The notes under the pieces were generated by a model. The model did not search any database, had not been told where the DNA came from, and saw nothing but the letters and a program-made list of their open reading frames with translations. A stretch of 64,000 nt of DNA from Tardiphaga sp. Lineage in GTDB: Bacteria; Pseudomonadota; Alphaproteobacteria; Rhizobiales; Xanthobacteraceae. Every line of letters begins with the position of its first letter. Position 1 is the stretch's first letter. The translations under genes and the position numbers were made by a program. This document shows positions 27,387 to 40,600 of this stretch, one piece after another. The stretch covers positions 1 to 64,000 of the forward strand of contig JASBVG010000118.1 of assembly GCA_030147505.1 (NCBI GenBank), in the 5' to 3' direction.

Positions 27387-28355
27387 ATGAGCGAGCCCGA
27401 CGATCAGCAGCAGGACAGGTTAACGAGTGAGGCCTTGGACTGGCTGTCGCGTCTCAGCTTGGGGGACCTGACACAGAACGATCTCGCCGATCTGCGGAGC
27501 TGGCGGGACGCCAGTCCAGCCCACGCCGCGGCGCTGACGCGCGCGGGCGATCTTTGGCGCGTCTTGAATGATCCCGTTGCAGAACTGGCCAAGCAGCGTC
27601 TATCCCGTAAGACATCTGTCATGATTCCGAGCCGGCGCGCCGTTCTCATCGGCGGCGGCGCGATGGCGGCGGCCGCAGCCGGCGTCATGATCGTGCGTCC
27701 GCCGTTGGAGCTGTGGCCATCATTTGCGGAGTTGGCTGCAGACTACCGAACCGGAACGGGTGAGCGGCGGCAACTGGCCCTGTCGGACGCAGTGTCGGTC
27801 GAATTGAATACGCGTACCAGTATTGCTGTGCGCGATAATGGGCAGGGTCGGTCGATTGAGCTGATCTCTGGTGAGACAGCGGTCAACATTCCGCATGCGA
27901 TGTCAAACGCGTTCAATGTGTTTGCCGCAGAGGGAAGCGCGCGCAGTTCTCGCGGCGCGTTCAATATTCGTCGGCGCGATATCGCTGTCGAGGTCGCCTG
28001 CATCGAAGGCGACGTCGATGTTCAATGCGATGGCCGCGACGTCACGTTGCAGGCCGGCCAGCGGGTGGCTTATGGCAACCAAGGCATCGGCGAGATCAGC
28101 GGGGCGGATGTTCCGGTTCTGACATCGTGGCGCGGTGGCATGCTGATTTTCCGGAACACACCCTTGGCCGCAGTGATCGACGAGGTCAACCGCTATCGGT
28201 CGGGCCGAATCGTTCTTGTCGATGCGGCGCTGGCGCAGCGGCTCGTGAGCGCCCGTTTCGAGATCAACCGGCTCGACATGGTCATGAGCCAGATTTCGCA
28301 GGTCTTCAAGGTACCGGTCAGGTCGTTTCCAGGTGGCATCGTCCTGGTCGGGTAG
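27387..28355 (+). CDS. FecR-type anti-sigma factor, module 2
   Basis: This 322-residue FecR-like protein has an N-terminal DUF4880-like region (LDWLSRLSLGDLTQNDLADL), a twin-arginine-preceded membrane segment (PSRRAVLIGGGAMAAAAAG, Arg83-Arg84), a periplasmic FecR domain and a C-terminal STN-like domain ending FPGGIVLVG. RPPLELWPSFAELAADYRTG just after the membrane segment is nearly identical in all three copies and may matter for sensor contact. The frame opens earlier with a TTG, but the ATG at 27387 matches the paralogues. A possible conserved promoter-like motif lies at 27321-27348 in the gap before it. Confidence 0.85.
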   Translation: MSEPDDQQQDRLTSEALDWLSRLSLGDLTQNDLADLRSWRDASPAHAAALTRAGDLWRVLNDPVAELAKQRLSRKTSVMIPSRRAVLIGGGAMAAAAAGVMIVRPPLELWPSFAELAADYRTGTGERRQLALSDAVSVELNTRTSIAVRDNGQGRSIELISGETAVNIPHAMSNAFNVFAAEGSARSSRGAFNIRRRDIAVEVACIEGDVDVQCDGRDVTLQAGQRVAYGNQGIGEISGADVPVLTSWRGGMLIFRNTPLAAVIDEVNRYRSGRIVLVDAALAQRLVSARFEINRLDMVMSQISQVFKVPVRSFPGGIVLVG

Positions 28356-28691
28356 GGCGGCGATCGTCTTGGCCGTCGCGTGCGCGGGCGCCCGAGCGTC
28401 GTCAAAAAAGATTTCGTAAAAACTAGTTCCGCTTTTGACGGCGTCATCTCGTCCAAGGATTGGAGGCGATGGCACGGACGACACTGTCCGGTGCTGTGGT
28501 CCCGACGGCTTGATCCAGTTGGACACGGACTCAATGGCAATGTTGCGCGATTTCAGAGCGACGTCTTCCCGCATGTTTGGGTGCGATCCGAGGCCAGAAA
28601 CGGCCAGCGCGGTTGTCCGCAGGGATGAAACACAATCCCGCTAACCGTCGCCATCATTCGCCGCCATCCAATCATTTTTGAAAGACCGGTC
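28356..28691 (+). promoter_or_regulatory. Leader region of adhesin 2 with a motif shared upstream of fecR 2
   Basis: No gene is seen in this 336-base gap. The motif at 28426-28453 (GTTCCGCTTT, then ATCTCGTC) closely matches 27322-27348 before the module 2 fecR gene, with a one-base difference in spacing. CGTC is a frequent -10 core of ECF promoters, so these may be targets of the module's own sigma factor, although the upstream box does not match the usual GGAAC. A GAAAG sequence lies just before the adhesin start at 28692. Confidence 0.35.
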
Positions 28692-31600
28692 ATGACACGT
28701 CACACGTCGCTCATTCGCGCATCCCATCGCCATTTCATCGTGTCGCAAAAGCCACGTCGCTCTCTCGAACGGACCGTCCTGCTCGCTGGCGCCAGTATGT
28801 TGGCGCTTCTCTCGGCGCTGCCTTCGGCCAATGCTCGTGCGTTGAATGGCGGCGGTGGAGGCGGTGCGCTTTCCGCGCCCAACATCGCAGCGGATGCAGC
28901 ATCAGATGCCGCGCGGCGAGCTGCCACAGCGGCACAGCAAACGCAGCAGTCACTAGCCCGTGCGGCGCGTGCCGTGCAGGATATGCAAGCGGTGCAGTCT
29001 GCCGCGCGGGCGGCTGCGGCGGCGGCGCAGGTTTCAGGAACAGCACCGGTCGCTGTTCCGAATGGCCTTGGAGCCGGTGGTCTGATGCCGAACATGCCGG
29101 CTGGATGGACCGGTGCCGACACAACGCTGGCACAAAGCACCGATGCCAATGGCCAGACTCAGGTCGGTATTCGCCAGACCAAGCCGCAGGCGGTGCTGAA
29201 CTGGGAGAGCTTCAATGTTGGCGCGCGCACAAAGCTGACTTTCGACCAGCAGGGCAACAGCAGTTGGGTCGCGCTCAATCGCGTTACCGGTGTCGCCGGG
29301 CAGACTGTCCTGCCGAGCCAGATCCTCGGTCAGATCAAGGCCGATGGCCATGTCTATGTGATCAATCCGAACGGCATCATTTTCGGCGGCAATGCTCAGG
29401 TGAATGTCGGCTCGTTGATCGCGGCTGCGGCGGATATCTCGCCGAACCAGTTCACCAATAGCGGCATCTTCAGCCCTTTTGATGGCGCCAGCTACACGCC
29501 TAGCTTCAAGGCGACCGGCGGCAAGGTCACCGTAGAGGCCGGGGCATTGATCGCGACACGTGCGCCGTCTTCGGTTACTGCTGGCGGCGGCTATGTGCTG
29601 ATGATTGGCTCCGAAGTCAGCAATCACGGCGCCATCTCGACGCCCAAAGGGCAGACCATTCTCGCTGCCGGCAATGATTTCGTGCTGCGGCGCGGATTTT
29701 CCACGGACACCAACGCTGTTTCGACGACGCGCGGTATCGAGATCGTCACCGGCACGCAAGCAAGCGACGGCACCTGGACGCCGGGCGGCGGCACAGTCGC
29801 CAATCATGGCCTGATCCTGGCCCAGCAAGGCGACATCACGCTGGCCGGCCGAACATTGCTGCAGGAGGGCGCGCTGCTTGCCACCACCTCCGTCAATAAT
29901 CGCGGTACCATCCATTTGCTCAACGCGGCATCCGATACATCCAGCAGCGTCACTCTCGGCAAGAATGCGCTGACGGCGATCCTTCCGGAAATGGACAGCA
30001 CGGAAACCGCGCTCGATAGCCAGCGCGACGGTCTGATCGCGGCATCGGAGGTCGCCAATGCGGCACGCGGAGCCATCGTGCCGGGCATGTTCGACAATCT
30101 GTCGCTGCTGGCCGATCGTCAGGATCAGTCGCGCGTCGAGATCGTCTCGGGCGGCATCGTCACGTTCAAGGGTGGCTCCTATACGGCGGCGCAGGGCGGC
30201 CAGATCGCAGTCTCGGCCAAGGAGCGCATCGTTACCGAGACGGGCGCGACGCTCGATGTCTCCGGCGTGCGCAATGTGGCGTTGGCGATGAGCGCCAACA
30301 ATATGCAGGTCAATATACAGGGCAACGAACTGCGCGACTCGCCGCAGAACCGGGACGGCAGCCTGCTGAAGAACGAGAATGTCTGGGTCGATATCCGCAC
30401 CCTGACGCTGGTGCCCAAAGGCACCGGCGGTTACGACGCCGATCGCTATTACACCAAGGGTGGCCTGCTCGAAGTCGGCGGATATCTCGCTAACACCGCC
30501 CATGGCATCGGCGAGTGGACGGCGGTCGGCGGCACCATCACGCTTTCGGCCAATGAGGTGATCGCGCAGAAGGGCTCTAGGTTCGACCTTTCCGGCGGAT
30601 CGCTCGACTTCGCGGGCGGCTATATCCGTTCCACCAATCTGATCGGCTCGGACGGGCGTCGCTACAGCATCGACGATGCACCGAGCGATATGGAATTTGC
30701 CAATTTCGCCGGCGGTTTCCGCCGCACGCATAATATCCAGGGCCAGGAGGACAAGCGCCTCACCGAGATCTGGACCACGGTGTTCGACCGCGGTCGCACC
30801 TCGCTGCGTTGGGAGGATGGCTACTCGGTCGGCCGCGATGCCGGCCGGCTCATCTTGTCGGCGCCGACCGGGATTTTCGAAGCAGACATCATTGCCGACG
30901 TGGTGCAGGGCCAGCGGCAATCGGGCAAGCGGCCGAATGGCGTCACCGACGGCTACAAGGCGACGCAGACCATCGTCGCGCAGGCGGCGACCCTCGCAAC
31001 CGGAAATTATAATTACGATGGCCGCTTCGGCGTGCATGACACCGATGTCCGGATCGGCGATATCGCGGATATCACGGCCGGTCTCGATCTGTCGGGCGTC
31101 TTGCCCGGTGACCGCAGCCAGACTCTCTGGCTGAATGCGGACCGCCTGAGCGTGATGAAGCTCGGCGGCCTCGATCTGGCAACTGCCGGCAAGGTGACCA
31201 TCAATGGCAAGCTAACTCTGGCCGTTGGCGGCGCGCTGGATATCATCGCGCCGGTCGTGGATCTCGCCGCCGATGTCACCGCGCATAGCGGGCGCATCTC
31301 CGTCAGCAATGTGTTCAAGTCTGCCACCAGCACCGCCGCCGCCATTGGCCTTGCGATCGATGGCAAATCGAACGTCACTCTGCACAGCGGCGTCACGCTA
31401 GATGTGACGGGTCTGTGGGTTAATGCGCAGAGCAATCCGCAGGATCCGAACAAAGCGGCCTTCATCAATGGAGGCGCGGTACGCTTGGAATCCACCGGCG
31501 ATGTGGCCACGCAGAAGGGGAGCCTGATCGACGTGTCGTCGGGCGCGTTCGTCGCCACGAATGGCAAGCTCACCGGCGGTAGGGGCGGCGATGTCGCGCT

Positions 31601-34600
31601 GATCGCGGACCGCACGCTAACGGGCAATACGCAACTCGGCAGCCTGACGCTCGATGGCGACATCCGCGCGTATGGCATGGCCGGCGGCGGCACCTTGAGT
31701 GTCGAATCCGGACCGGGCATCAGCATCGGCGGCAAGATTTTGCGCAATAACGGCCAGCTCGCAGCCGGCGAGGAAGCACCAATTGATCTGGTCCTGATGC
31801 AAGATATCCTCGTCCGGAAGGGCGAAGCGCTGCCGGCGGACTATCATTACACACGGTCGATTGCGTTGGTCGGCGAAGAGATCGGCGGCAGGCCGACATC
31901 ACCTTCGGTACCGATTGTCTTGGCCAGTGATTGGACGGTTCCGTGGCCCTTCGAGGGCGGCTACAACGTCATGGTCGATGGTGTTTCTTATGACGTGCGC
32001 GGCAATAGCACCGGAACGTCTGGAGGCGTCCGCTACTACGATCCTGATATTCGGGATTGGGTCCAGGTTTCACCGACATTCCGTGCGGGATCGGTGATCA
32101 CAGTCATCCAGGACGCAGAGAATGCGTTTCCGAAGAACTATATCGTCCCAAGTGCATTCCCTGACGGCATACCGGTAGTTCCCACGCAGGTCACTCTCAG
32201 CGTGGGTGTTGCCGCTCCGATGGACGTCACGTTCTCCGCCGGGAGTACGATCCTTGCGGGAGCAACTGTTACGAACGGTGTCGCAGTTAAGCCTCTGCTA
32301 AATCTCGACACGTCGCTTTTCCGCAGCGGCTTCTCGAACTATAGCGCTTACGGCCATAACGGTATCGCCGTCGCGGCAGGCGCCAAGCTTGCCGTTGAAA
32401 CGCCTGTCTATCGGATTCCTGCTAATGCCTATTCTTTGCCGACCGGTTCGACCGTAACAAAGGCGTTCGACCTGTGGACGCCGCCTGTCTACCTCGACAG
32501 CCCTTCTGCCGCAGAAATCACACAACGTGCAGGCGGCGATCTGACGCTGCGCTCCGATGGCCAGATTATCGTCGCGACCGGATCGGTGGTCGGCGTTGAT
32601 CCGGAACGAACGATCACCATCCGCGGCGGTGGCAGCAAGCAGATCACCGTCGATGGTACGCTCAACGCCTGGGGCGGCACAATCTCGATCGACGCATTGA
32701 TCAACGCCGACATTTTCGCTTCGCGCGCCAGCGGTAGCGCCCGCGATCAATCGATCTGGATAGGCGATCATGCCGTGCTCGACGTGGCCGGCCGTGCCGT
32801 CACCGCGCGGGATCGTCTGGGTCGCACCTATGGCTATGTTCAGGCAGGCGGCACGATTTCCATCGGCGGCGGCGGTCTCGATTGGGAACAGTCGGGCGAA
32901 GCCAAGGCACCCGATCTGTTCGTCATCATTCGCCCCGGCGCGGTGCTCGATGCATCCGGCACCAGCACCGTGCTTGATCTGCCGCTCAACACCAGCATGG
33001 AGCGGTCGTCGTCGCCATTCGCGGTCGCCAGCGATGGTGGCACGATTATCCTCAAATCCAATCACGGCCTGTATCTCGACGGTAGCCTGCGTGCAGCCGC
33101 CGGCGGTGCCGACGCGGCGGGCGGCACACTCGCGCTCGCGCTGGACACGCCACTCTATGACACGAGCGTCGCAGGCGGTATCGATAGTGAACTCCGCGTT
33201 GCGCGCGATTTTGTCATTGCGCAACAGCAGGGCAGCAGTCCGCTCGGCAGCGACGCGCGTCCCGGCCGAGGCGACCCCACACTCCGTTACGGTGCCGCGC
33301 GTCTTGGCGTCGATAAGCTTGGCGCTGGTGGGTTCGGCAATTTGTCGCTGCTATCGACAGGTCTCATCAGCTTCGACGGTGATGTTTCCGTGGCATTGGC
33401 GCAGAGCTTGCGGCTCTATGGCTACGCTTATGCGCTGACGGAGAACGTCAACGCGAATACGCATATCGCGCTGGCTGCGCCTCATGTGTTCCTTGCGGGC
33501 GCTACACGGCATCTCGATGGTGGCTTGAACACGATCCTGCCGACCGTCACCAACGCGATGGCCGGTTTCTCGACCCGCCCAACCGACGCTGTGTTCATGG
33601 TCTCCGCCGATCTCATCGACATCCGCGATCAGGTGGGCTTTGGCGCCTTCGGAATAATCAATGGTCTGCAAATCGACCGGCGCGGTTTTGTGGATGTCGA
33701 TCTCGTCAGCCGCGGCGATGTGAGACTGCTGCAGAATGACGGACCGACGGCCGGTGACGCCACGTTCCCGATCGCAGCTGCGGCCTATGGCGCGGCACGG
33801 ACCATGCTCAGGGGACCGGGCGATGTGACGGTGACCGCCGCGCAAGTCTATCCGGCCACGGGCGCGTTCGGGAGTATCCAGGCGGCGGAGACGTTGACGA
33901 TTCGCCGCTATGTCGATGTGCCAGCATTGCCGCTGTCCGCATTCGGTCGGTTGCTGCTTGATGGCAAAGTGATTGAGCAGGGCGGTATCGTACGCGCGCC
34001 GGGCGGCATGGTGCAGATCGGCGATACGGCCGGGCAGGTTCGTCTGCTGCCGGGTAGCATTACATCGGCCTCGCTCGATGGTTTGCTAGTGCCTTATGGC
34101 GGGACGGCGGACGGGCTTGACTGGCTCTACAACGGAACGAAAACCGCATTTCTCAGCATCACGGGCCGCCGGGATCACACTCAGATCCGTCTTGACAGGA
34201 CAGACGCTGGTGTCGTGCTGAGCGGTGGCCAGATCGATGTACAGGGCGGTGCGCTCGTCGATCTGCGTGGCGGCGGCGAACTGACCGGTGCAGGCTTCAT
34301 CAGCGGCCGCGGCGGCTCGGTGAATGTCCTCAAATATGCGCTGGCCGATGCCAATCCGGCGCTGAGCTATAGCCGTTCTGGCAATGATGTCTATGCCATC
34401 GTGCCGAGTTTCGCCGGAGGTTACGCGCCGATCGCGCCGGAGGCAGGCGCCGGTAATCCGTCCATTGGCCGACAGATCACGATTCCGGCCGGGGTGCCGG
34501 GATTGCCGGCCGGCATCTATACGCTGCTGCCCTCGACCTATGCCCTGCTGCCCGGCGCCTTCCGCGTCGAGCTAGGCGCGACCATCTCGCCCGCATCAAA

Positions 34601-37600
34601 CTATGTCATGCCGACGGCGAGCGGATCGTATCGCGCCAGCGGCTATCTCGGCGTCGCCAATACATCGCTCCGCGATAGCCTGCCGACGCAGATTGTGTTG
34701 TCTTCGGCCGATACGGTGCGCCAGCACGCGACCTACAACGAGACGAGCTATTCGCAATTCGCGACAACGCGAGCGAGCGAACTCGGCTGGCCGCGTCCCT
34801 TCCTGCCGGGCGACGGTAAAAATCTCGTTCTTGCCTTCACGGCAGCTGCCGCAACGGCGCCGTCCGCACTGAGTTTCAATGGCGAGGCACTGTTCGCTGG
34901 CGCCGATGGCGGATTTGCCGGCTACACGTCCTTGCTCGGAAAGGACAGCGGGGCCCGCCTCGAAATCCTCGCCGTGTCCAGCCAGAAGACGGCTGGATTC
35001 ATTTCCCTCGCGGATAGCGCCCTGAGCGCCATCGGCGCGCCGCGATTGGTTGTCGGGGGGCGCCTGCTGCCAAGCTCCTTCGTCACCGAAGGATTCGCGG
35101 ATTCGATCGTGACGGTGATGAGCAATGGCGGCAGCGTCGTGGTCCGCAGCGGTGCCGCGCTCAGCGCAGGCGAGGTGCTGCTCGCAACGGGGACAGGCGG
35201 ATCGATCACGATCGAGCAGGGGGCCAAAGTCAGCATGCTCGGTCATGGGCCAACCTCTTTCGACTCCTCCAGTGGTTATCTGTTCCAGTCGAGCTTCAGC
35301 ACTTTGGCGGTTTCCAACGGCCTGTTGGAGTTCCTGCCATCGACAGCACCGGCAGGCAGCGGCGGCGGCATCGTCATCGGCGGTTGCCTGACCGTCTGCA
35401 GCGGCGAGACCCAACTGTTCGCCGAGGGCAGCATTGCCCTGGTGTCCGGCGGCACGGTGACCATCGATCCGGCGGCGCGCTATGGCGCGAGGGTTCTGCA
35501 ATTCGGCGTGTCGTCGGTGAACATCGGAACCGAGGCGGCACTTGCGAATGCTGGCGCCGCCGGCCTGCTACCGAGCGGCATGGCCTTCAATCAGCAGATC
35601 TTCGATCGCCTCATCGCGGGCAATCAGGGCGCGGGCATTCCCAAACTGGAAAGCCTTGTTTTGTCAGCGAACCAGTCGGTAAACTTTTTCGGAACCGTCG
35701 ATCTCAGCACCATCGATCCGCTCACCGACCGCTCGAACATCGCACAACTGGTCCTGAACGCACCTGCGATCTACGGCTATGGCAGCGCCGCTGACGTTGC
35801 GACCTTGACAACCGCGTCCCTCGTTTGGTCGGGCATTCGTGCTAACGAGCAGGGCGTTAACATGCCGGGAACGAGCCTGCCGCCCGGCGCCATCATTCCA
35901 GGTGGAGCGGGCACCGGCAGCGGTACGCTGAATCTCGTCGCCGATCGCGTGACCTTCGGCTACGGCGAGCGCATGCGCGTCGATAACCAGGTGACGGTGG
36001 ACCGATTGGCCCTCGGCTTTGGCACCGTGAATATCACCGCAGCTCAGCGTATCGAGGGCAACAACAAGGGGACGCTCTCGGTCTATCAATCGAAAAACGG
36101 CGATGTGTTCTCCGGCGGCAACCTCAATTTGACCACGCCACTGCTGAGCGGCGGCGCTGGCTCGGTTCTGTCGATCAATGCAGGCGGTGCATTCAATGTG
36201 GTCGCGCCCGCGGGCGCCGATCTCGCAGCTATTCAGTCCGACGTGCTGGGCGCGACGCTCAATCTCAAGGGCGGCATTATCCATCTGGACACCGCGATTG
36301 TGCTGCCGAGCGGACGCCTGACACTAACCGCGGATGGCGATGTTATGCTCGATAGCCGTTCGCGCATCGATATGTCCGGACGCGCAGTTCGGATGTTCGA
36401 TGTCACCAAATATAGCTGGGGTGGCGATGTCGCCATCGAAAGCGCTGACGGCAATGTCCTGCAAGCTGGCGGCGCGGTGATCAATCTGTCGGCAGAGCAC
36501 AACAAAGCCGGCAGTCTGTCGGTCACGGCTCTTGGCGACACCGCCGGCCGTATCGATCTCGCCGGCACTGTGCGCGGCACGGCGACGGGGTCCACTGTCG
36601 CAGGCGGCAATGTGTTGCCATGGCTGTCCGGCAACGTCGAACTGCGCGGCCAGACCATCGCGGATTTTGCCGGGCTCAATAAACGGTTGACCACGGGCGG
36701 CGTGTTCGGCGAGCGCGTGTTCCAGATCAAGCAGGGCGATCTCGTCATCGGCCACGAGCTGCGCGCCAATGTCGTCGATATCTCCGTCGATGGCGGCGGT
36801 CTGACAGTTGTCGGCACGATCGACGCCAGCGGCGAGCGGGTCGGCACCATCCGCCTCGCGGCCCGAGATGGCCTGATGCTCGGCGCAACGGCGCGGCTCG
36901 ATGCGCACGGCACCGTGCTGCGCGTGGACAGCGATGGCGATCCCATCGATGCGCCGAACCGCGCCATCGTCGAACTGACAAGCAAGGCCGGCCGCGTCAC
37001 CTTGCAATCGGGGGCGACGATCGATCTGCGCGCGGCAGACAGTGTTTCGCGTGGCACGCTGACGATCAATGCGCGACGGCTCAGCGAGACCAGCGGCAAT
37101 ATCGATATCGATGCCGGCGGCAGCTACGACATCCGCGGCGCGCGAAGCATCGCCGTGAATGGCTTCTGGACCTATTCGCCGACCGATGCGGACGGCACGA
37201 TCGTGCAGAACAATAGCGGCGCTGCGCCAGTCGCTGCCGATGGCAAGCTCGGTCTCGATCAGGTGCATTTGCGCAGCGAATCTTTCATGACGGCTGCGCT
37301 CAGCAATGCAGACCTGCTGACGCGTCTCGGCGGATTGAGCCGATACTCGGATGCCTTCCATCTGCGCCCGGGCGTGGAGATCGCCAGCGCGGCGCCAGAC
37401 GGGAAGCTTACGGTCAAGGGCGATCTTAACCTGTCGGGCTACCGCTATCAGAGCCTCAATCCCAACACGCAGCTTACCGGCATCTACGGCTCCGGCGAAC
37501 CCGGTGCACTGGTGATCCGCGCCGGCAGCAATCTCGACATCAAGGGGAGCATCAATGACGGCTTTGCACCGCCGCCCGCAACGCCGGAGGACAATCTTGG

Positions 37601-40600
37601 CTGGATCATCAATGAGACGATCCTGCTGAACGGCGTGCCTGCCACTCGCGATGCGACGTTCACGCCGCCATTCGACAATGATCTCGGCGGCAGCTTTTTC
37701 ACATTCCCCGGCGGGGATCTAATGACCGGTGTGCTGATGGAAATTTACGTCCAGAGCGGCAGCATCACCGACGACCTCCAGACTTATGGGCCGGGCGATG
37801 TCATTCCAGGCTACCTAATGGGGACGATCACCGTCACCGCAGGAACAGTCATTACTGCTGCCGATCCCGCCAGCGCACAAATTGTGCTTAACGGCCCCGA
37901 AGCTGGCCACAAGCTCTGGGCCGTGGCGCCGATGCTCGCCCAAGGCTCGCAATCCTGGGATATCCGCCTCGGCTCCGGTGCCGATCTGCACGCTGCCAAC
38001 CAGCGCGCGCTGCAGGCCGCAAGCAAGCTGGCCGGGCAGGGCAACATGACCCTGTCCGATCGCCATGTGCTGGCCGGCACTTCCAACGAGATCTTCAGCG
38101 TTATCCGCACCGGCACCGGCGATCTCGATCTCTTCGTCGGCGGCGCCTACACGCAGAACTCGCTCTATGGCGTCTACACTGCCGGTACTCAGTCCACTCC
38201 GGTGCTGAAATCGGACGGCAGCAATTCGTACAATCTGCCGCGCGGCACGCTGTATGACGGATTCATCGTCGGCACGATCGGCGGCAACGATTACGAGCCG
38301 CTCGTCACCGGCAACAACTATCAGGCCTGGTACCCGGAACATGGCGGGAATCTGTCGATCCGGGTCAATGGCGACATGAAAGGATCCATCGTCGGATGGG
38401 GTGGCGGCGCGCCGCGCGGCACCAACTCGTCCTATGTCGGCAATTGGCTATGGTCCCAGGGCGGGGTCGGCGACACGGCCTGGTGGATCAATTTTGGTAC
38501 CTATGCCCGTGATGCCGGCAATCAGCAACTGCTCGTCGCCGGTTTCAGCGGCCTCGGCACCCTCGGCGGCGGCAATGTCTCGCTGAAGATCGGCGGTGAT
38601 GCCGGCGTGATCGAAACTCGCGGTTCGCAGACTGCGCCGGCATCCTCGGGCCTCGATATTGCTATCGGCAGCACGGGCCGTCTGCGCGATGATGGCGTCG
38701 TGGTAAAAACCGGCGGCGGTGATCTCTCCATCACGGTCGCCGGTGGACTCAACGCGCTGCATCCAGTTCTCAATGCGAGTTCGATCAGCCAATCGGCCGC
38801 GGGCGTCGTCCCGATGCTGAACGATCTCACTGGCGTCATCACCAACCTGCGCGGCACCGTCGATCTCGCCGCGCGCTCCATCGGGCGCATCGATCTGACC
38901 TATGGCACCGTCAGCACCACCGATCCGAGGGCGCCGGATCCGCTCGATCCGAACAAGGGCCTTTCGTCCGGGGGCTTCACCATCCTGCCCGGCGATACGA
39001 CCGTCAATCTGGCGACGCGCGGTGACCTTGTCATTGGTATGACCGCCGATCCGGGGCCGCTGGATCAGCTGAATGTCAGCGCATCGGGTAACGGGCGTTT
39101 CTCGCTCTATCGCGCAGCGACGGCTCTGGATGCCATCTCTGCAGGCGGAAATCTGACACCGTTCAAGGGATCGGCCGCCACTGGATCGAATAGGAACAAC
39201 TACGATCCGGTCAACGGCAGCGCACCAGCCAGCCTTGGATTGGCATCGCTTTCCGGCAGCGTCTATCTCGATGGCAGCGTGACGCTCTATCCAGCATCGC
39301 GCGGACGTCTCGATCTGCTCGCCGCGCGGTCGATCTATGGCGCCGGCGGCGGTCTTAATATGGGCGGCGGCGATGCCGAGGCCCGCTACGGCTCGATCCT
39401 GCATCCGCGCATGGCGGACGCGCCGCAGATCAATCCCGAAACAAATCTGCATGCCGGTGATCCCGATCCGATCCGCCTCTATGCGGTCGGCGGCGATCTT
39501 CTCGACGTGGCAAGTGGCTATCGTTTCATCATCGCGGATCAAAATTATTCGGAGACCATTGCAGCCAAACCAGTGTGGGCGCGCGCCGGCCGTGACCTCG
39601 TCAATGTGACCGTGGTGGCGCTTAACAACGACATCGACGATGTTTCGCTGCTGTCCGCGGGCCGCGACATTCTCTACGCCAATGCTCAGGTCGGAGGCCC
39701 CGGCCTGCTGGACATCGCCGCAAGCCGCAACATTTATCAGGCCGATCGCGGCCAGATCACGAGCATTGGCGCGTTGGTGCCGGGCGACACCCGCAGCGGT
39801 GCAAGCATCCTGATGCAGGCCGGTGTCGGCACCAGCCCGGATTACGCCGCGCTGGCGTCGCGCTATCTCGACCCTGCCAATCTGGCGGTCACGGGCACGC
39901 TGCTGGCCGATCAGCCCGGCAAGGTGGCAAAGACCTATGAGAAAGAACTGGCCTACTGGCTGAAGCAGCGCCTCGGCTTCACCGGTACCGCGGAGGAGGC
40001 GAGGGCTTATTTCGACGGACTGGACAACGATCAGCGTGGCGTCTTCCTGCGCCAAGTCTATTTCGCCGAACTGACGGCGGCCGGCCGGGAATATAACGAC
40101 ACCCAGAGCCCGCGTTACCGCAACTATATCCGCGGCCGCGAGGCGATCGCCGCGCTGTTTCCGGACAAGGATGCCAATGGCAATGTGATCCAGCGTAGCG
40201 GCGACATTACGATGTTCAGCACGCGCAGTGGTGATGACGTCAAGGATGGCTCGGTGCGGACACTGTTCGGCGGCGACATCCAGATGCTGGCGCCGGGCGG
40301 CCGTGTCGTCGTCGGCGTCGAGGGCGTAGTGCCGGGTGCGGAAGCCGGCGTCATCACCCAGGGCGGCGGCGATATCCAGATGTTCTCGAAGGGATCGCTG
40401 CTGCTCGGCCTGTCGCGCATCATGACCGTGTTCGGCGATGATATTATTGCGTGGTCGAATGAAGGCGACATCAATGCTGGCCGTGGTGCCAAGACAACGA
40501 TTGGCTACACGCCGGCGAAGCGCGTGCAGGACAATTACGGCACCGTGACGCTGTCTCCGAGCGCCCCGACCTCCGGTGCCGGCATTTCGGCCCGCAGTTC

